Positions 42,129-49,929 of a stretch of 64,000 nucleotides of DNA are shown one piece after another. A program made the position numbers and the translations under genes. Where the stretch lies: contig NZ_CACSIP010000007.1 in the NCBI RefSeq assembly GCF_902705885.1, positions 54,006-118,005 on the forward strand, in the 5' to 3' direction. The notes beneath the pieces were generated by a model that saw only the letters and a list, made by a program, of their open reading frames with translations, was not told the DNA's origin and did no database searches. Numbering within the stretch: the stretch's first letter is position 1; each line of letters starts with the position of its first letter. This stretch comes from Mycolicibacterium austroafricanum. Lineage in GTDB: Bacteria > Actinomycetota > Actinomycetes > Mycobacteriales > Mycobacteriaceae.

Positions 42129-42647
42129 CTATCGAGCCCCGGTGTGGACGGTCCAGTTCGTGCCGTCCCACCAGCGCCAGTAGCGCGGATCGCCGGGGTC
42201 GACGTACCACCCCGCTGGGGGAAGAACATCCGTAGCCAGCTCGGTCTCTACGGTGAACGCGGTGAGCGGACGATTAGGTTCGCCATCTGCCCGAGTGGGG
42301 TTGCGCCTGTCGACTGCGCGGTAGAGCGCCACCACCTCGGACGGGTCGAACCGCGTAGCCCGTGCGATATCTGGCGTCGTCACCAGGTGGAACACCGGCA
42401 TTGGTTCACCTGTGACCGGCTGAGTCCCGACCCGACTTGGGTCGTACTCCACGACGTACTGCCCATCGAAATCGGTCGGCGTACCGTCGCTGAGACCCAC
42501 TATCCGAATGGTGCAACGGTCGCTGGGGTGGCCAGTATCCATGGGGACAATCGTCTCCCATGGGTACGACATTGAGCGCAGCACCTGCACCACGGTGGCG
42601 GCGCGGCGCACCCAGCGCAAGGCATCCGACAGTTCACGGTGGCTCAT
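42129..42647 (-). CDS. protein with C-terminal DUF2510-like motif
   Basis: A protein of about 172 residues whose end, 'PPAGWYVDPGDPRYWRWWDG', is the DUF2510 signature (G-W-Y-x-D-P...-R-Y-W-D-G), common in actinobacterial membrane or secreted proteins. The rest, 'FDGQYVVEYDPSRVG' and 'FDPSEVVALYRAVDRR', has no domain I know. I chose the ATG at 42647 (MSHRELSDAL); starts as far up as 42755 are possible but would overlap the divergent gene's start. Role unknown. Confidence 0.6.
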   Translation of the reverse strand: MSHRELSDALRWVRRAATVVQVLRSMSYPWETIVPMDTGHPSDRCTIRIVGLSDGTPTDFDGQYVVEYDPSRVGTQPVTGEPMPVFHLVTTPDIARATRFDPSEVVALYRAVDRRNPTRADGEPNRPLTAFTVETELATDVLPPAGWYVDPGDPRYWRWWDGTNWTVHTGAR

Positions 42648-42753
42648 CGACAACCAGCAACCGGGCCCAGAGAGGCTTACCCAAGCTCGTCCACAACACT
42701 CGCCGTCTGCATAGAATCCTACGTAAAGGTAAAGGCGCTGGTACAGTGCGGGC

Positions 42754-44451
42754 ATGCTGATTGACACCAACGATCTGGTCTCCGCGACCGACTTCAATCG
42801 GAACACCGGCCGGTACACAGCACTCGCCGCCGAAGGTCGGCGCATCGTCATCGTCAAGGATCAGCAGCTCGTTGCCGCCCTCGTCGGCATCCACGACCTC
42901 AACCGCCTCGACGCCCTCGACGGCGCACCCGAACTTGCCTTGGACGAAGTCCCGGGCGAGGGGGACACGACGCTCTCCGAGCCGCCCCCAGGGGGATTGT
43001 TGCTCGGACACACCGTGACCGGCCAGGCTGCCTACATTGACCCGCGCCAGAACCTCATGGTCGTTGGCCGCGGTGCCTCCGACTTCATGAGCGTGCTGCT
43101 TGCCCGGGTCGGGGAGATGTCGGCCGACCTGAATCTCCAGTTCGTGATCGCCAACGAGCACGCCCTCCAGCTACCCCGCCCTAGCACGCCCGATCGAGCA
43201 CCCACCATCCTGTCCGTGATACTCGACGTGGCCAACGCCCGCACACACTTCTGCCGCCTGGGCGATCAGGTCGACGGTGAAATCGACCGCCGGACAGCCC
43301 TATTGGCTGAAAGCTCCGTCAACACCATTGACGAGCACCGCCGACTGGACTCAGATTCACCGGCGAACCTCGTCATCGTGGTCGATGACGCCGACCAGGT
43401 AGACCCGGGCATTCTCAACAAAATGGTGTCCGAGATCAGCCGCAGCGGCGAGAAACTCGGTATCAGCGTGTGGCTGTTCGCCGCCACCGCATCACCACGA
43501 GGCGTCCTGCCGGCTGCGGGGATCTCGCAGCGCGTTGCGCTCCCGATGGAAACCCCCGCACAATCGCGCGATGTTGTGTATAGCGACATCGCCTACCGAC
43601 TAAAGCCCGGCCAGGCAGCATTACTCAAACGCGGCGGGGACCTCAGCCCGTTCAGGACCCCCACCTCCGAGAACCTCACGCTCACCCCAGCCGTACCCAC
43701 GGCAGCACCGGAACTGCAATGGTCGCCGTTACCCACGTCCCCGCCACTCGACTCCATCGTTGGCGACAGCGATCAAGCCAACGACGGCAGCGCTCCTAGG
43801 CTCCCCATTGGCGTGATCGACCAGCCGCGCCTGCACTCGCACCCCGTCTACGCACTCACCCTTACGCCAGGTGAATTGACCGACGTCTACACCGACGACC
43901 CGATGTTTGAAAGGGCCTTCATCGACGTCGTGCTGCGGTCTGCGTCGCTGGCCGTAAGCCCGTCGGCGCAGGGCGTGCGCTTTCTCTACATCGGCCCTAA
44001 GCCTTCTCCGCGCTGGCCGCGCGGAGGCAACCTTTTGCGCAGCTACACCTGGGATCAATTCGTGGGCGGGGACGGCCTGTCCGGCGGCCACGAGATAGCC
44101 CATGCCTTGAACGAGATCCCGGAGGAGGCCCACGCCGCCGACAGCACAACGGTTCTCATCGCCAATATGCTGGGCCCCCAACGTATCGTCATCACCGACC
44201 TCCTTGAGAAGGCAATGCGCGAGGACAATTTCCACGTCCTGCTCCTACGGCGCGGCGGTCTTTACGAAGAACGAATGCTCAGAGGGGCTCCCCAACCAGC
44301 GACCACCATTTATAGCCGCGGAAGCGCCGGCCACGAAGTGTTCCTCGACCACGCAGTACGCCAAAAGGTACGAAAACTACCCCATCGAAATGATGCGTAT
44401 GACGCCATCACATCATCGGACGGCTATGGCCACCTCGTACTCGCGCAATGA
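42754..44451 (+). CDS. Phd/YefM antitoxin domain fused to degenerate EccC/FtsK-like ATPase modules
   Basis: A 565-residue protein of unusual build. Residues 1 to about 57 (LVSATDFNRNTGRYTALAAE, then RRIVIVKDQQLVAALVG) are a Phd/YefM-type antitoxin fold. From about 75 on the sequence follows an EccC ATPase module: 'GLLLGHTVTGQAAYIDPRQN', a P-loop position reading VVGRGASDFMS (no GKS/T), 'DGEIDRRTALLAESSVNTID', 'ANLVIVVDDADQV' at the Walker B, and 'GISVWLFAATASPRG'. A second module starts near 350 ('RLPIGVIDQPRLHSHPVYAL') with no P-loop at all. Both ATPase units look inactive. It starts at ATG 42754 and stands alone on the plus strand beside the minus-strand transfer operon. Confidence 0.7.
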   Translation: MLIDTNDLVSATDFNRNTGRYTALAAEGRRIVIVKDQQLVAALVGIHDLNRLDALDGAPELALDEVPGEGDTTLSEPPPGGLLLGHTVTGQAAYIDPRQNLMVVGRGASDFMSVLLARVGEMSADLNLQFVIANEHALQLPRPSTPDRAPTILSVILDVANARTHFCRLGDQVDGEIDRRTALLAESSVNTIDEHRRLDSDSPANLVIVVDDADQVDPGILNKMVSEISRSGEKLGISVWLFAATASPRGVLPAAGISQRVALPMETPAQSRDVVYSDIAYRLKPGQAALLKRGGDLSPFRTPTSENLTLTPAVPTAAPELQWSPLPTSPPLDSIVGDSDQANDGSAPRLPIGVIDQPRLHSHPVYALTLTPGELTDVYTDDPMFERAFIDVVLRSASLAVSPSAQGVRFLYIGPKPSPRWPRGGNLLRSYTWDQFVGGDGLSGGHEIAHALNEIPEEAHAADSTTVLIANMLGPQRIVITDLLEKAMREDNFHVLLLRRGGLYEERMLRGAPQPATTIYSRGSAGHEVFLDHAVRQKVRKLPHRNDAYDAITSSDGYGHLVLAQ

Positions 44452-44642
44452 CGACACCGATGACCAGCGTTCCATCGGTGTAGCGAACGCTGCCCAGCCC
44501 CGCCTGCATACGGTTCGACGTAGTGGGTATGGTCCGGCCGCCATCGCGGCGAGGCTGCCGGCGATCTTCTGTTTGCCGCCGAAGTAGGCAAACGGCGGAT
44601 GCAAGGGCGGATGCCAACGTGTGCCTCCGACTGGTTATGGTG

Positions 44643-45842
44643 TCACCAAGACAGTGGCGACGGTAGATCCGGCATATCCTCGTCGGTGCGCCAGTTCCAT
44701 ACTGGCAGTCCAGCTATCGAGCTATCGTCGTCGGTCTCGCCGGCAGGGCGGTCGATGAAAGCGGCTATCGCTGGAGTGGTGTCGGTAAAAACAAGAGAGG
44801 CCAGAGCCGTCGCGCTCCCGTTGTAGGACAGCACTTTCCGGAAGCAGCGCTCCTCTTCGATTGCGGTGGCGATCAGGGTGCGATCGGCGTCGCTGGTGAA
44901 TGGTAGCCAGTTGTGGTCGGTCGTCATCAGAGACAGTTGTTCGACGTTCGCATAGCCGGCCCGCGAGACCGAGAAGGTGGCGACGGCCACCAATCGCACC
45001 TCGCCAGGGTCAGCCATCTGCCAGAGTTCGAGTTCGGTCGCGAACCGCTTGGTGAGCTTGCGGTAGAGGTCTTCATCGAGGAACCAGGGGTGCCCCGGCT
45101 GGTGGCGCACCTGCATTTTGAATCCATGGCTGGCCGGCTCGATTGCCTTGATATCGCCCACCCCGATCAGGAATTTGGTGGTCTTGCCGGGTTGCCGGCG
45201 AGCTGGGGCCCAGGCTTTGATCCGGCGCTGCTCGATCTCGGTCTTGCGGTCGGCTGAGAAAGGCTCTGGCACAAACAACGACGCGGCCAGCGGGTTCTTG
45301 CGGACGAGTTTGCCGTCTGCGGCAGACCTCAGTCTCCGGTGCACGACGGCCCAGGGGCGCCGCCCGGCGAAACCGGGATGCCATGTGGTCAGCTCGGCCT
45401 CGTCCCACAGGTAGTGCAGGACGGCACGCAACGTTAACTTGTTGCCGTCAGACTGCACTGTGCTCGACGGGGAATCCGATGGTTCAGGGGCTGCCCGGTT
45501 CCCCGACTTCGACAGCGAAAACCCAAGCCGCAAAGCCGTTGTGCCGTCCACAGGGTTGTCAACGATAGACCGCTCAGCAACAGCCCCATACCCCGAGAGC
45601 TCATCGGGAGGCAGCCACGAGCGACACCGATGGTCATGTGCGGCCGCCGTGCCAGGCATCCGTTTCACGATGAGATCGTGCCCAGCGGCAGCGATGTACA
45701 TCTGCACCCCTGGAGACTGGCACAAACACAGCGGACGCAGCCTCGCAGTCTTTGCTTCACCGAGTATCTGTTGCGCCTCCAGGGTGTGTACGTCGTCGAC
45801 CACGTTTCCGTTGACCTCAAACGGGGTCTGCATCGTCATCAC
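44643..45842 (-). CDS. DUF1173-family protein
   Basis: A 399-residue protein. The N-terminal 'RPLCLCQSPGVQMYIAAAG' with 'LIVKRMPGTAAAHDHRCRSW' is the DUF1173 opening as I recall it: C-x-C and a His/Cys pair that could bind zinc. The rest holds 'LRAVLHYLWDEAELTTWHPG' and 'IKAIEPASHGFKMQVRHQ'. DUF1173 genes occur on plasmids and integrative elements; the function is unknown. It is the last gene of the long minus-strand transfer operon (ATGA overlap with the gene before). Confidence 0.7.
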   Translation of the reverse strand: MMTMQTPFEVNGNVVDDVHTLEAQQILGEAKTARLRPLCLCQSPGVQMYIAAAGHDLIVKRMPGTAAAHDHRCRSWLPPDELSGYGAVAERSIVDNPVDGTTALRLGFSLSKSGNRAAPEPSDSPSSTVQSDGNKLTLRAVLHYLWDEAELTTWHPGFAGRRPWAVVHRRLRSAADGKLVRKNPLAASLFVPEPFSADRKTEIEQRRIKAWAPARRQPGKTTKFLIGVGDIKAIEPASHGFKMQVRHQPGHPWFLDEDLYRKLTKRFATELELWQMADPGEVRLVAVATFSVSRAGYANVEQLSLMTTDHNWLPFTSDADRTLIATAIEEERCFRKVLSYNGSATALASLVFTDTTPAIAAFIDRPAGETDDDSSIAGLPVWNWRTDEDMPDLPSPLSW

Positions 45843-46180
45843 CGGAATGCGACGATCTGGAGTTGTGCGTGGAGGGGCCGCGGGGACACCAGCTCGGCCA
45901 GGTCCTCCCTGCTGGACACTGTCACGATTGGGTCGGTGAGCAACGTAGCGGCTAGTGCGAGGGCATGTCGGTAATTGTTCTCGTTGTGGGTCATGATGAG
46001 CTGGTGTCGGCCCAGGCGCTCAGCGGTCCACCACCAGCAGGAACAGAGTTCGCAGGGGCACCCCAGTGAGGACGGCGCGGGAACCGCTCTGATCGCGCGA
46101 GCCACAGACTGCTTCACAGCCCAGGCCCGTCCCCTGGACGGCTCGGACACATATAGCGGCCGTGAGTCGTTGGTTGCCAT
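45839..46180 (-). CDS. hypothetical protein with a cysteine cluster
   Basis: A 113-residue protein, MATNDSRPLYVSEPSRGRAW, with 'LGCPCELCSCWWW' in the middle, four cysteines closely spaced and probably metal-binding, and a helical C-terminal half (YRHALALAATLLTDPIV). Its stop overlaps the DUF1173 start by ATGA; the gap to the redoxin gene is 32 bases. Not recognised. Confidence 0.55.
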   Translation of the reverse strand: MATNDSRPLYVSEPSRGRAWAVKQSVARAIRAVPAPSSLGCPCELCSCWWWTAERLGRHQLIMTHNENNYRHALALAATLLTDPIVTVSSREDLAELVSPRPLHAQLQIVAFR

Positions 46181-46212
46181 ATCGGTTCTCGATTCCGTTG
46201 GGTTTGTCTGCC

Positions 46213-46476
46213 CTACACAGATAGCTGTGCGTGTGTCTGAGCCGCCGCGCGGGCGGCGGCGGTGATGCGGTCGGGGCGGTGTCCTGCCCAGTGTTGGCCG
46301 TCGGGGGTGACGATGACGGGCACGCTGAGGTAGCCCCAGTCGGTGAGCATGGCGGCGGCGGTGGGGTCGGTGCTGACGTCGATGATGTCGATGGCGACAC
46401 CGGCTTTGGCGAATCCTCGGGCGGTGGCGCGGCACTGCACGCAACCAGGCTTGCTGTACACGGTGATGTTCCTCAT
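46213..46476 (-). CDS. second NrdH/glutaredoxin-like redoxin
   Basis: An 87-residue thioredoxin-fold protein: 'ITVYSKPGCVQCRATARGF' with the C-V-Q-C active site, 'IDIIDVSTDPTAA', and 'LGYL'-equivalent 'WGYLSVPVIVTPDGQHWAGH' with the cis-Pro loop. It is clearly a paralogue of the redoxin at 31522-31788, with the same fold and motif spacing but much changed sequence. ATGA overlap with the preceding wing-helix gene places it in the transfer operon. Role: reduction of ribonucleotide reductase or of disulfides in transfer proteins; undetermined. Confidence 0.85.
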   Translation of the reverse strand: MRNITVYSKPGCVQCRATARGFAKAGVAIDIIDVSTDPTAAAMLTDWGYLSVPVIVTPDGQHWAGHRPDRITAAARAAAQTHAQLSV

Positions 46477-46826
46477 GGTGCACTCCTCGAATCTCCTACA
46501 TATGTCCACTGAACTTTGCGCGGCCCCAACGGGATTGCCCGTATGATCCCTTCGCGGGCGAGGGCCCTGAGGTGCCGGTAGATACCCGTTCGTGAGTCCT
46601 GCGAGGACCGCGGACGACTCACCAAATGCCAGGTTCGATGACACTCGATCACCCGCATGACCGCCGGCCGCCTCGGTGCCTGGCACACCAGCTCGCAGCC
46701 CACATCCAAACGGTGGGTCTGCCACGGCAGGACGCCAGCCAGCTCAGCGCTCGTCATTGGCCTGTCGGCGGCTCGCAGAACCGCGACCAGTTGCTCGCGG
46801 ACCGCGAGAGTATCCGCCGTGGTCAC
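46473..46826 (-). CDS. winged-helix-like small protein
   Basis: A 117-residue protein starting MTTADTLAVREQLVAVLRAA. 'RPMTSAELAGVLPWQ' and 'TGIYRHLRALAREGIIRAIPLG' fit the helix-turn-helix and recognition-helix/wing parts of a winged-helix domain, with a cysteine-containing insertion (DVGCELVCQAP) in between. Probably a transcription factor. It overlaps the genes on both sides by ATGA. Confidence 0.6.
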   Translation of the reverse strand: MTTADTLAVREQLVAVLRAADRPMTSAELAGVLPWQTHRLDVGCELVCQAPRRPAVMRVIECHRTWHLVSRPRSSQDSRTGIYRHLRALAREGIIRAIPLGPRKVQWTYVGDSRSAP

Positions 46827-47659
46827 GTCGCCCCCAGACCATAGTCACCAAGGTCGAACAGGTGCTCCTGCATCGAGAGCACGCGGTTCGACCACAGGTG
46901 CACCGCTGAACCGTCCCGCTGCTCCCCCACCGACGTGCACGTCCAGCTCCGTACTGGACTGTCTGTGATCGCGCTGCGCTCCGCACGGATCACCACGGCA
47001 GCTTTAGCCGTGGACACTGCCCGCAGAACCTGCACCGGCTCCACGCGAGCACCATGGACCAGACTGGCGCCCTGGGCACCGAACACATCCGGTCGTAGAT
47101 CGAGATAGATACACACCCCAAGCTGGCGTGCCACCGCGGCGATCAACTTCACAGGAGCGGCCGATTCCAGACTCACCCGCTTGATCCGGGCGGCGGTCTC
47201 GGTCATCTGATCGATGGCAATATCCAGCGCTGACGCCATCTTGCGGTGGGTTGCAGCGTTCTGCCACTGAGGACGCATCCGTGCTGGACCGGACTGACTG
47301 TGATTGAGGCGCAGCCATACTCGCCGGGCAATCTCCACTTCGTTGGCCTCACCGGGGATGCGGGAACCGCTAATGGCGGATGAGAATTCCACCCGCGAGT
47401 GTGGAGTCAACGCACACGCCCGGGCCAGCTCAGCCGGCCGATCACGCAAGACCTTCCAGAACGTGACCAGCTCGCGATCCACATCGTTGACCGTCTCCAG
47501 CGCACTGCACGGTTTGTGAAGCAGAACCTCCAGCGTCCCCGACAGCGGTTGTACATAGTGTGTGTGCGGGGGCAACAGGCTGGCGATCTGCCGACCGGTC
47601 TGTTCCGAGCGAGGGCCCCGTTCTACCAACGGTGAGCGAAGATGCGCAGCGGAACTCAT
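46823..47659 (-). CDS. D12-class adenine-methyltransferase relative lacking DPPY
   Basis: A 278-residue protein whose N-terminal half follows phage-type Dam/D12 methylases: 'LPPHTHYVQPLSGTLEVLLH' replaces the usual Y-V-E-P-F-A-G, and 'VNDVDRELVTFWKVLRDRP' with 'LARACALTPHSRVE' is well conserved. Where the catalytic D-P-P-Y is expected, the chain reads 'GVCIYLDLRPDVFG', and the SAM-binding F-x-G loop is also changed. It is therefore probably not a methyltransferase any more and may act as a DNA- or partner-binding protein. ATG 47659 overlaps the previous stop by ATGA. Confidence 0.65.
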   Translation of the reverse strand: MSSAAHLRSPLVERGPRSEQTGRQIASLLPPHTHYVQPLSGTLEVLLHKPCSALETVNDVDRELVTFWKVLRDRPAELARACALTPHSRVEFSSAISGSRIPGEANEVEIARRVWLRLNHSQSGPARMRPQWQNAATHRKMASALDIAIDQMTETAARIKRVSLESAAPVKLIAAVARQLGVCIYLDLRPDVFGAQGASLVHGARVEPVQVLRAVSTAKAAVVIRAERSAITDSPVRSWTCTSVGEQRDGSAVHLWSNRVLSMQEHLFDLGDYGLGAT

Positions 47660-48432
47660 TGGCACACCGCCCCTTCACCGTCTGCGCGCAATCTGTTCGA
47701 GCGTGCAGAGCCAGGCTCCTTGAGCTTTCGTACATCGACCGCCTGGCGCTGAGGAATCAGCAGCGCTAGCCCCCGTGCGATACTCCCGTCTTTCGTGGTG
47801 AGCCCGCTGATTTCGCGTAGCCACTGTCCCAAGCTGGGACGGTCGTAGGGAGTGAGCGCAGCCAAGGTCATCACCATCGCCATCAGGTCGTACCTATCGG
47901 CACCCTGCATGGCCCGCCATAGCTCATCTGGGCTGGACTCGCCATGGATGTCGGCAACGACCGTCAGAGCCTTGTTGTAGAGCTGCCGGCATTCAGCCAA
48001 GCGAGCCTCGCCCTGGGAGTACACCAGCGGAATGTCGCCCACCCCGAGCAAATGGCGCAGATGGGCTGCCACAGCGGACTTCTCCAGCAACAACCCGGCC
48101 CGGACCACGGCGCGATCAGTCCACAGGTCCTGCCCGTCGTGGTCGCGGTTGTGTGGTCGCCAACCATCCTGACTGAACTCTTCGCGGTGCTTTTCGAGCA
48201 CAGTCGAAAGCCGGTACTGGCTCACCTGATAGAAGTCCGCGACGTCACCGAGGCAACGTGGCTGCTGCTGACCCGGACTGAGCAGTTCGTCAAGGACCGC
48301 CACAACACGACTGAGCTTGTTGCGGACCTTGCGGTCACGCCGTTGCTGGGCTATCCGACGTTGTTCCTCGCGGTCGCGGTCGGTGCGCCACTGCTGCCAG
48401 CAGCCCTGATCATCACCCTCACCTGGATGCAC
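47656..48432 (-). CDS. hypothetical protein with possible DNA-binding N terminus
   Basis: A 258-residue protein. A charged N-terminal helix (REEQRRIAQQRRDRKVRNKL) is followed by 'CLGDVADFYQVSQYRLSTVLEKH', which reads like a helix-turn-helix, and 'DRAVVRAGLLLEKSAVAAHL', reminiscent of the DNA-binding segments of phage antirepressor-like proteins. The C-terminal half is helical. Not recognised with confidence. It overlaps its neighbours (14 bases upstream, 4 downstream) within the transfer operon. Confidence 0.55.
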   Translation of the reverse strand: MHPGEGDDQGCWQQWRTDRDREEQRRIAQQRRDRKVRNKLSRVVAVLDELLSPGQQQPRCLGDVADFYQVSQYRLSTVLEKHREEFSQDGWRPHNRDHDGQDLWTDRAVVRAGLLLEKSAVAAHLRHLLGVGDIPLVYSQGEARLAECRQLYNKALTVVADIHGESSPDELWRAMQGADRYDLMAMVMTLAALTPYDRPSLGQWLREISGLTTKDGSIARGLALLIPQRQAVDVRKLKEPGSARSNRLRADGEGAVCQ

Positions 48433-49237
48433 CGGTCACTCCTTGCCGGGCGTAGCGTGCCGCCTTACGGCTGACCAGCGCCGACCACGACACTGGCCGC
48501 AGGCCGTCAAAGCCTTTGGCGTTGTCGTGCCATGGACGGGCAGCCAGCCGCGCGGGTGCCTCGAACACCCAGTGATACTTGGGCTGGCCAGGGTTAAACG
48601 GAGTCGTACCCCACGGGGCGCAGCACCCTTGGGCCCGATGCACGTCCACAAGTACGGTTGCGCCGAGCCAGCCCTGCTGGTCGCAATGAAAGTTCATCTC
48701 TCGCATGCCCAGCTGTGCACCGAGCTCGATACCGGCCTGGTCGATACGGGTACCACCGTAGATCAGTACAGGACCGCGATAGTCGGTGGAATCTGTCCGG
48801 TTCTCGACGTTCTTCCCGCCGATCTGACTCGACACCAGCAGCATCGATGCCCACGGCCGTCGCACAGTCAACCCCATCGCCAACCCGGTCTCTGCGCTCG
48901 GGTCCGGCGTGTGCAAAACGTCGTGGAGCACCCGCCGCACGCATCCGAAATCCTCAGGTGCGCAAGCACAGTCCACGGCGGCGAGAGCCTGACGGGCCCG
49001 CGCGAGTTCATCGAGGCTGCCCGCTAGACGTACCGCATACTCGACTAGTGCGGCCAGGCGATGAGCCTCGGAGGCACTGGCGCATGGCACTGGAGGCACA
49101 CCATCAGCACCGAGCCGGTGTGGAGCACCGCACATGTCTGGACCGCCAGCACGGAAGTCTGCGACACGTGCGTGCCCTCGAGCCAGACCGTTGCCGCGGA
49201 GGCGGGCAAGGTCGCTGGGAAGAGTGCGGCTGGTCAT
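48419..49237 (-). CDS. ASCH-domain protein
   Basis: A 272-residue protein whose C-terminal 150 residues look like an ASCH domain: 'GLTVRRPWASMLL', 'GKNVENRTDSTDYRGPVLIY', 'GWLGATVLVDVHRA' and a closing 'GLRPVSWSALV'. ASCH domains bind RNA or modified bases and are common in phage and plasmid proteins. The N-terminal 110 residues are cysteine-containing (PDMCGAP, CACAPEDFGC) and of unknown fold. It overlaps the next upstream gene by 4 bases. Confidence 0.7.
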   Translation of the reverse strand: MTSRTLPSDLARLRGNGLARGHARVADFRAGGPDMCGAPHRLGADGVPPVPCASASEAHRLAALVEYAVRLAGSLDELARARQALAAVDCACAPEDFGCVRRVLHDVLHTPDPSAETGLAMGLTVRRPWASMLLVSSQIGGKNVENRTDSTDYRGPVLIYGGTRIDQAGIELGAQLGMREMNFHCDQQGWLGATVLVDVHRAQGCCAPWGTTPFNPGQPKYHWVFEAPARLAARPWHDNAKGFDGLRPVSWSALVSRKAARYARQGVTGASR

Positions 49238-49929
49238 GATCGGGCCACCGCCATGTTGCGGCGGACGTGCTGGTGCTCAAGAATCAAACGTTCCAGGTCG
49301 GCGGTGCAGCCGTCTGTGGCGACCGCAGCGAGCAGCCGCGTGAGCCGACCTGAGGTGGTGCAGTCAGCCGCCGTCGCACTCCGGTACCGAACTTCCTCCT
49401 CGTCGTAGGGACCGACCGCGGTGAACCCTCGCGCGTCGACACCCGTGATACGCCATCCGTAGTCATCGGTGAGTGTGGTCGCCGCCCAGTAAGCCCGGCG
49501 CACCGATTCCGGCGGTTGCGCGGCACCGTGATGAGGCAGATACCACGGGCACCGCGCATCGTCGGAATGCGCCCGCCCGGCCGGCATTCCCAGGCGCAGC
49601 ATCGCTGCGATCGTGCGGGCGGCGTCGTCGCCACGGTGCGCGACTGCTCGCTCGTGGGCGCATTGGTGGAGCAGTCGGCAGGCGTGCAGCGGCAGCAGCG
49701 GCACACTGGGCTGGCCCTGTATCCGCTGCTGGGATGACGGTGTGTGGTCAATCGGATCGGCGGCTACGGGCAACTCCACCCCCGCCGGGGTGCGAAGCCG
49801 CAGCCACCCGCCGCAGTCGAGTCCGAAGCTCAGGACCGACCACCCGTGATTGACCATCCGTGACATGGCCCAATAAGCGCGTCCGGTGGTGTTCAGTTCT
49901 GCGTCCAGATATATGCCGGTAGCGGTCAT
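49234..49929 (-). CDS. hypothetical protein
   Basis: A 231-residue soluble protein with an internal similarity: 'GRAYWAMSRMVNHGWSVLSF' in the N-terminal third and 'RRAYWAATTLTDDYGWRITG' in the C-terminal half (R-A-Y-W-A then G-W), suggesting a duplicated small domain. No family recognised. ATGA overlaps on both sides put it between the VirB6-like and ASCH genes of the transfer operon. Confidence 0.55.
   Translation of the reverse strand: MTATGIYLDAELNTTGRAYWAMSRMVNHGWSVLSFGLDCGGWLRLRTPAGVELPVAADPIDHTPSSQQRIQGQPSVPLLPLHACRLLHQCAHERAVAHRGDDAARTIAAMLRLGMPAGRAHSDDARCPWYLPHHGAAQPPESVRRAYWAATTLTDDYGWRITGVDARGFTAVGPYDEEEVRYRSATAADCTTSGRLTRLLAAVATDGCTADLERLILEHQHVRRNMAVARS

Noticed and set aside
44422..44431. 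GGCTATGGCC, a copy of the shared promoter motif
   Set aside because: It lies within the last codons of the Phd-EccC fusion gene, with no promoter-like -10/-35 arrangement and no plus-strand gene just downstream; probably chance.
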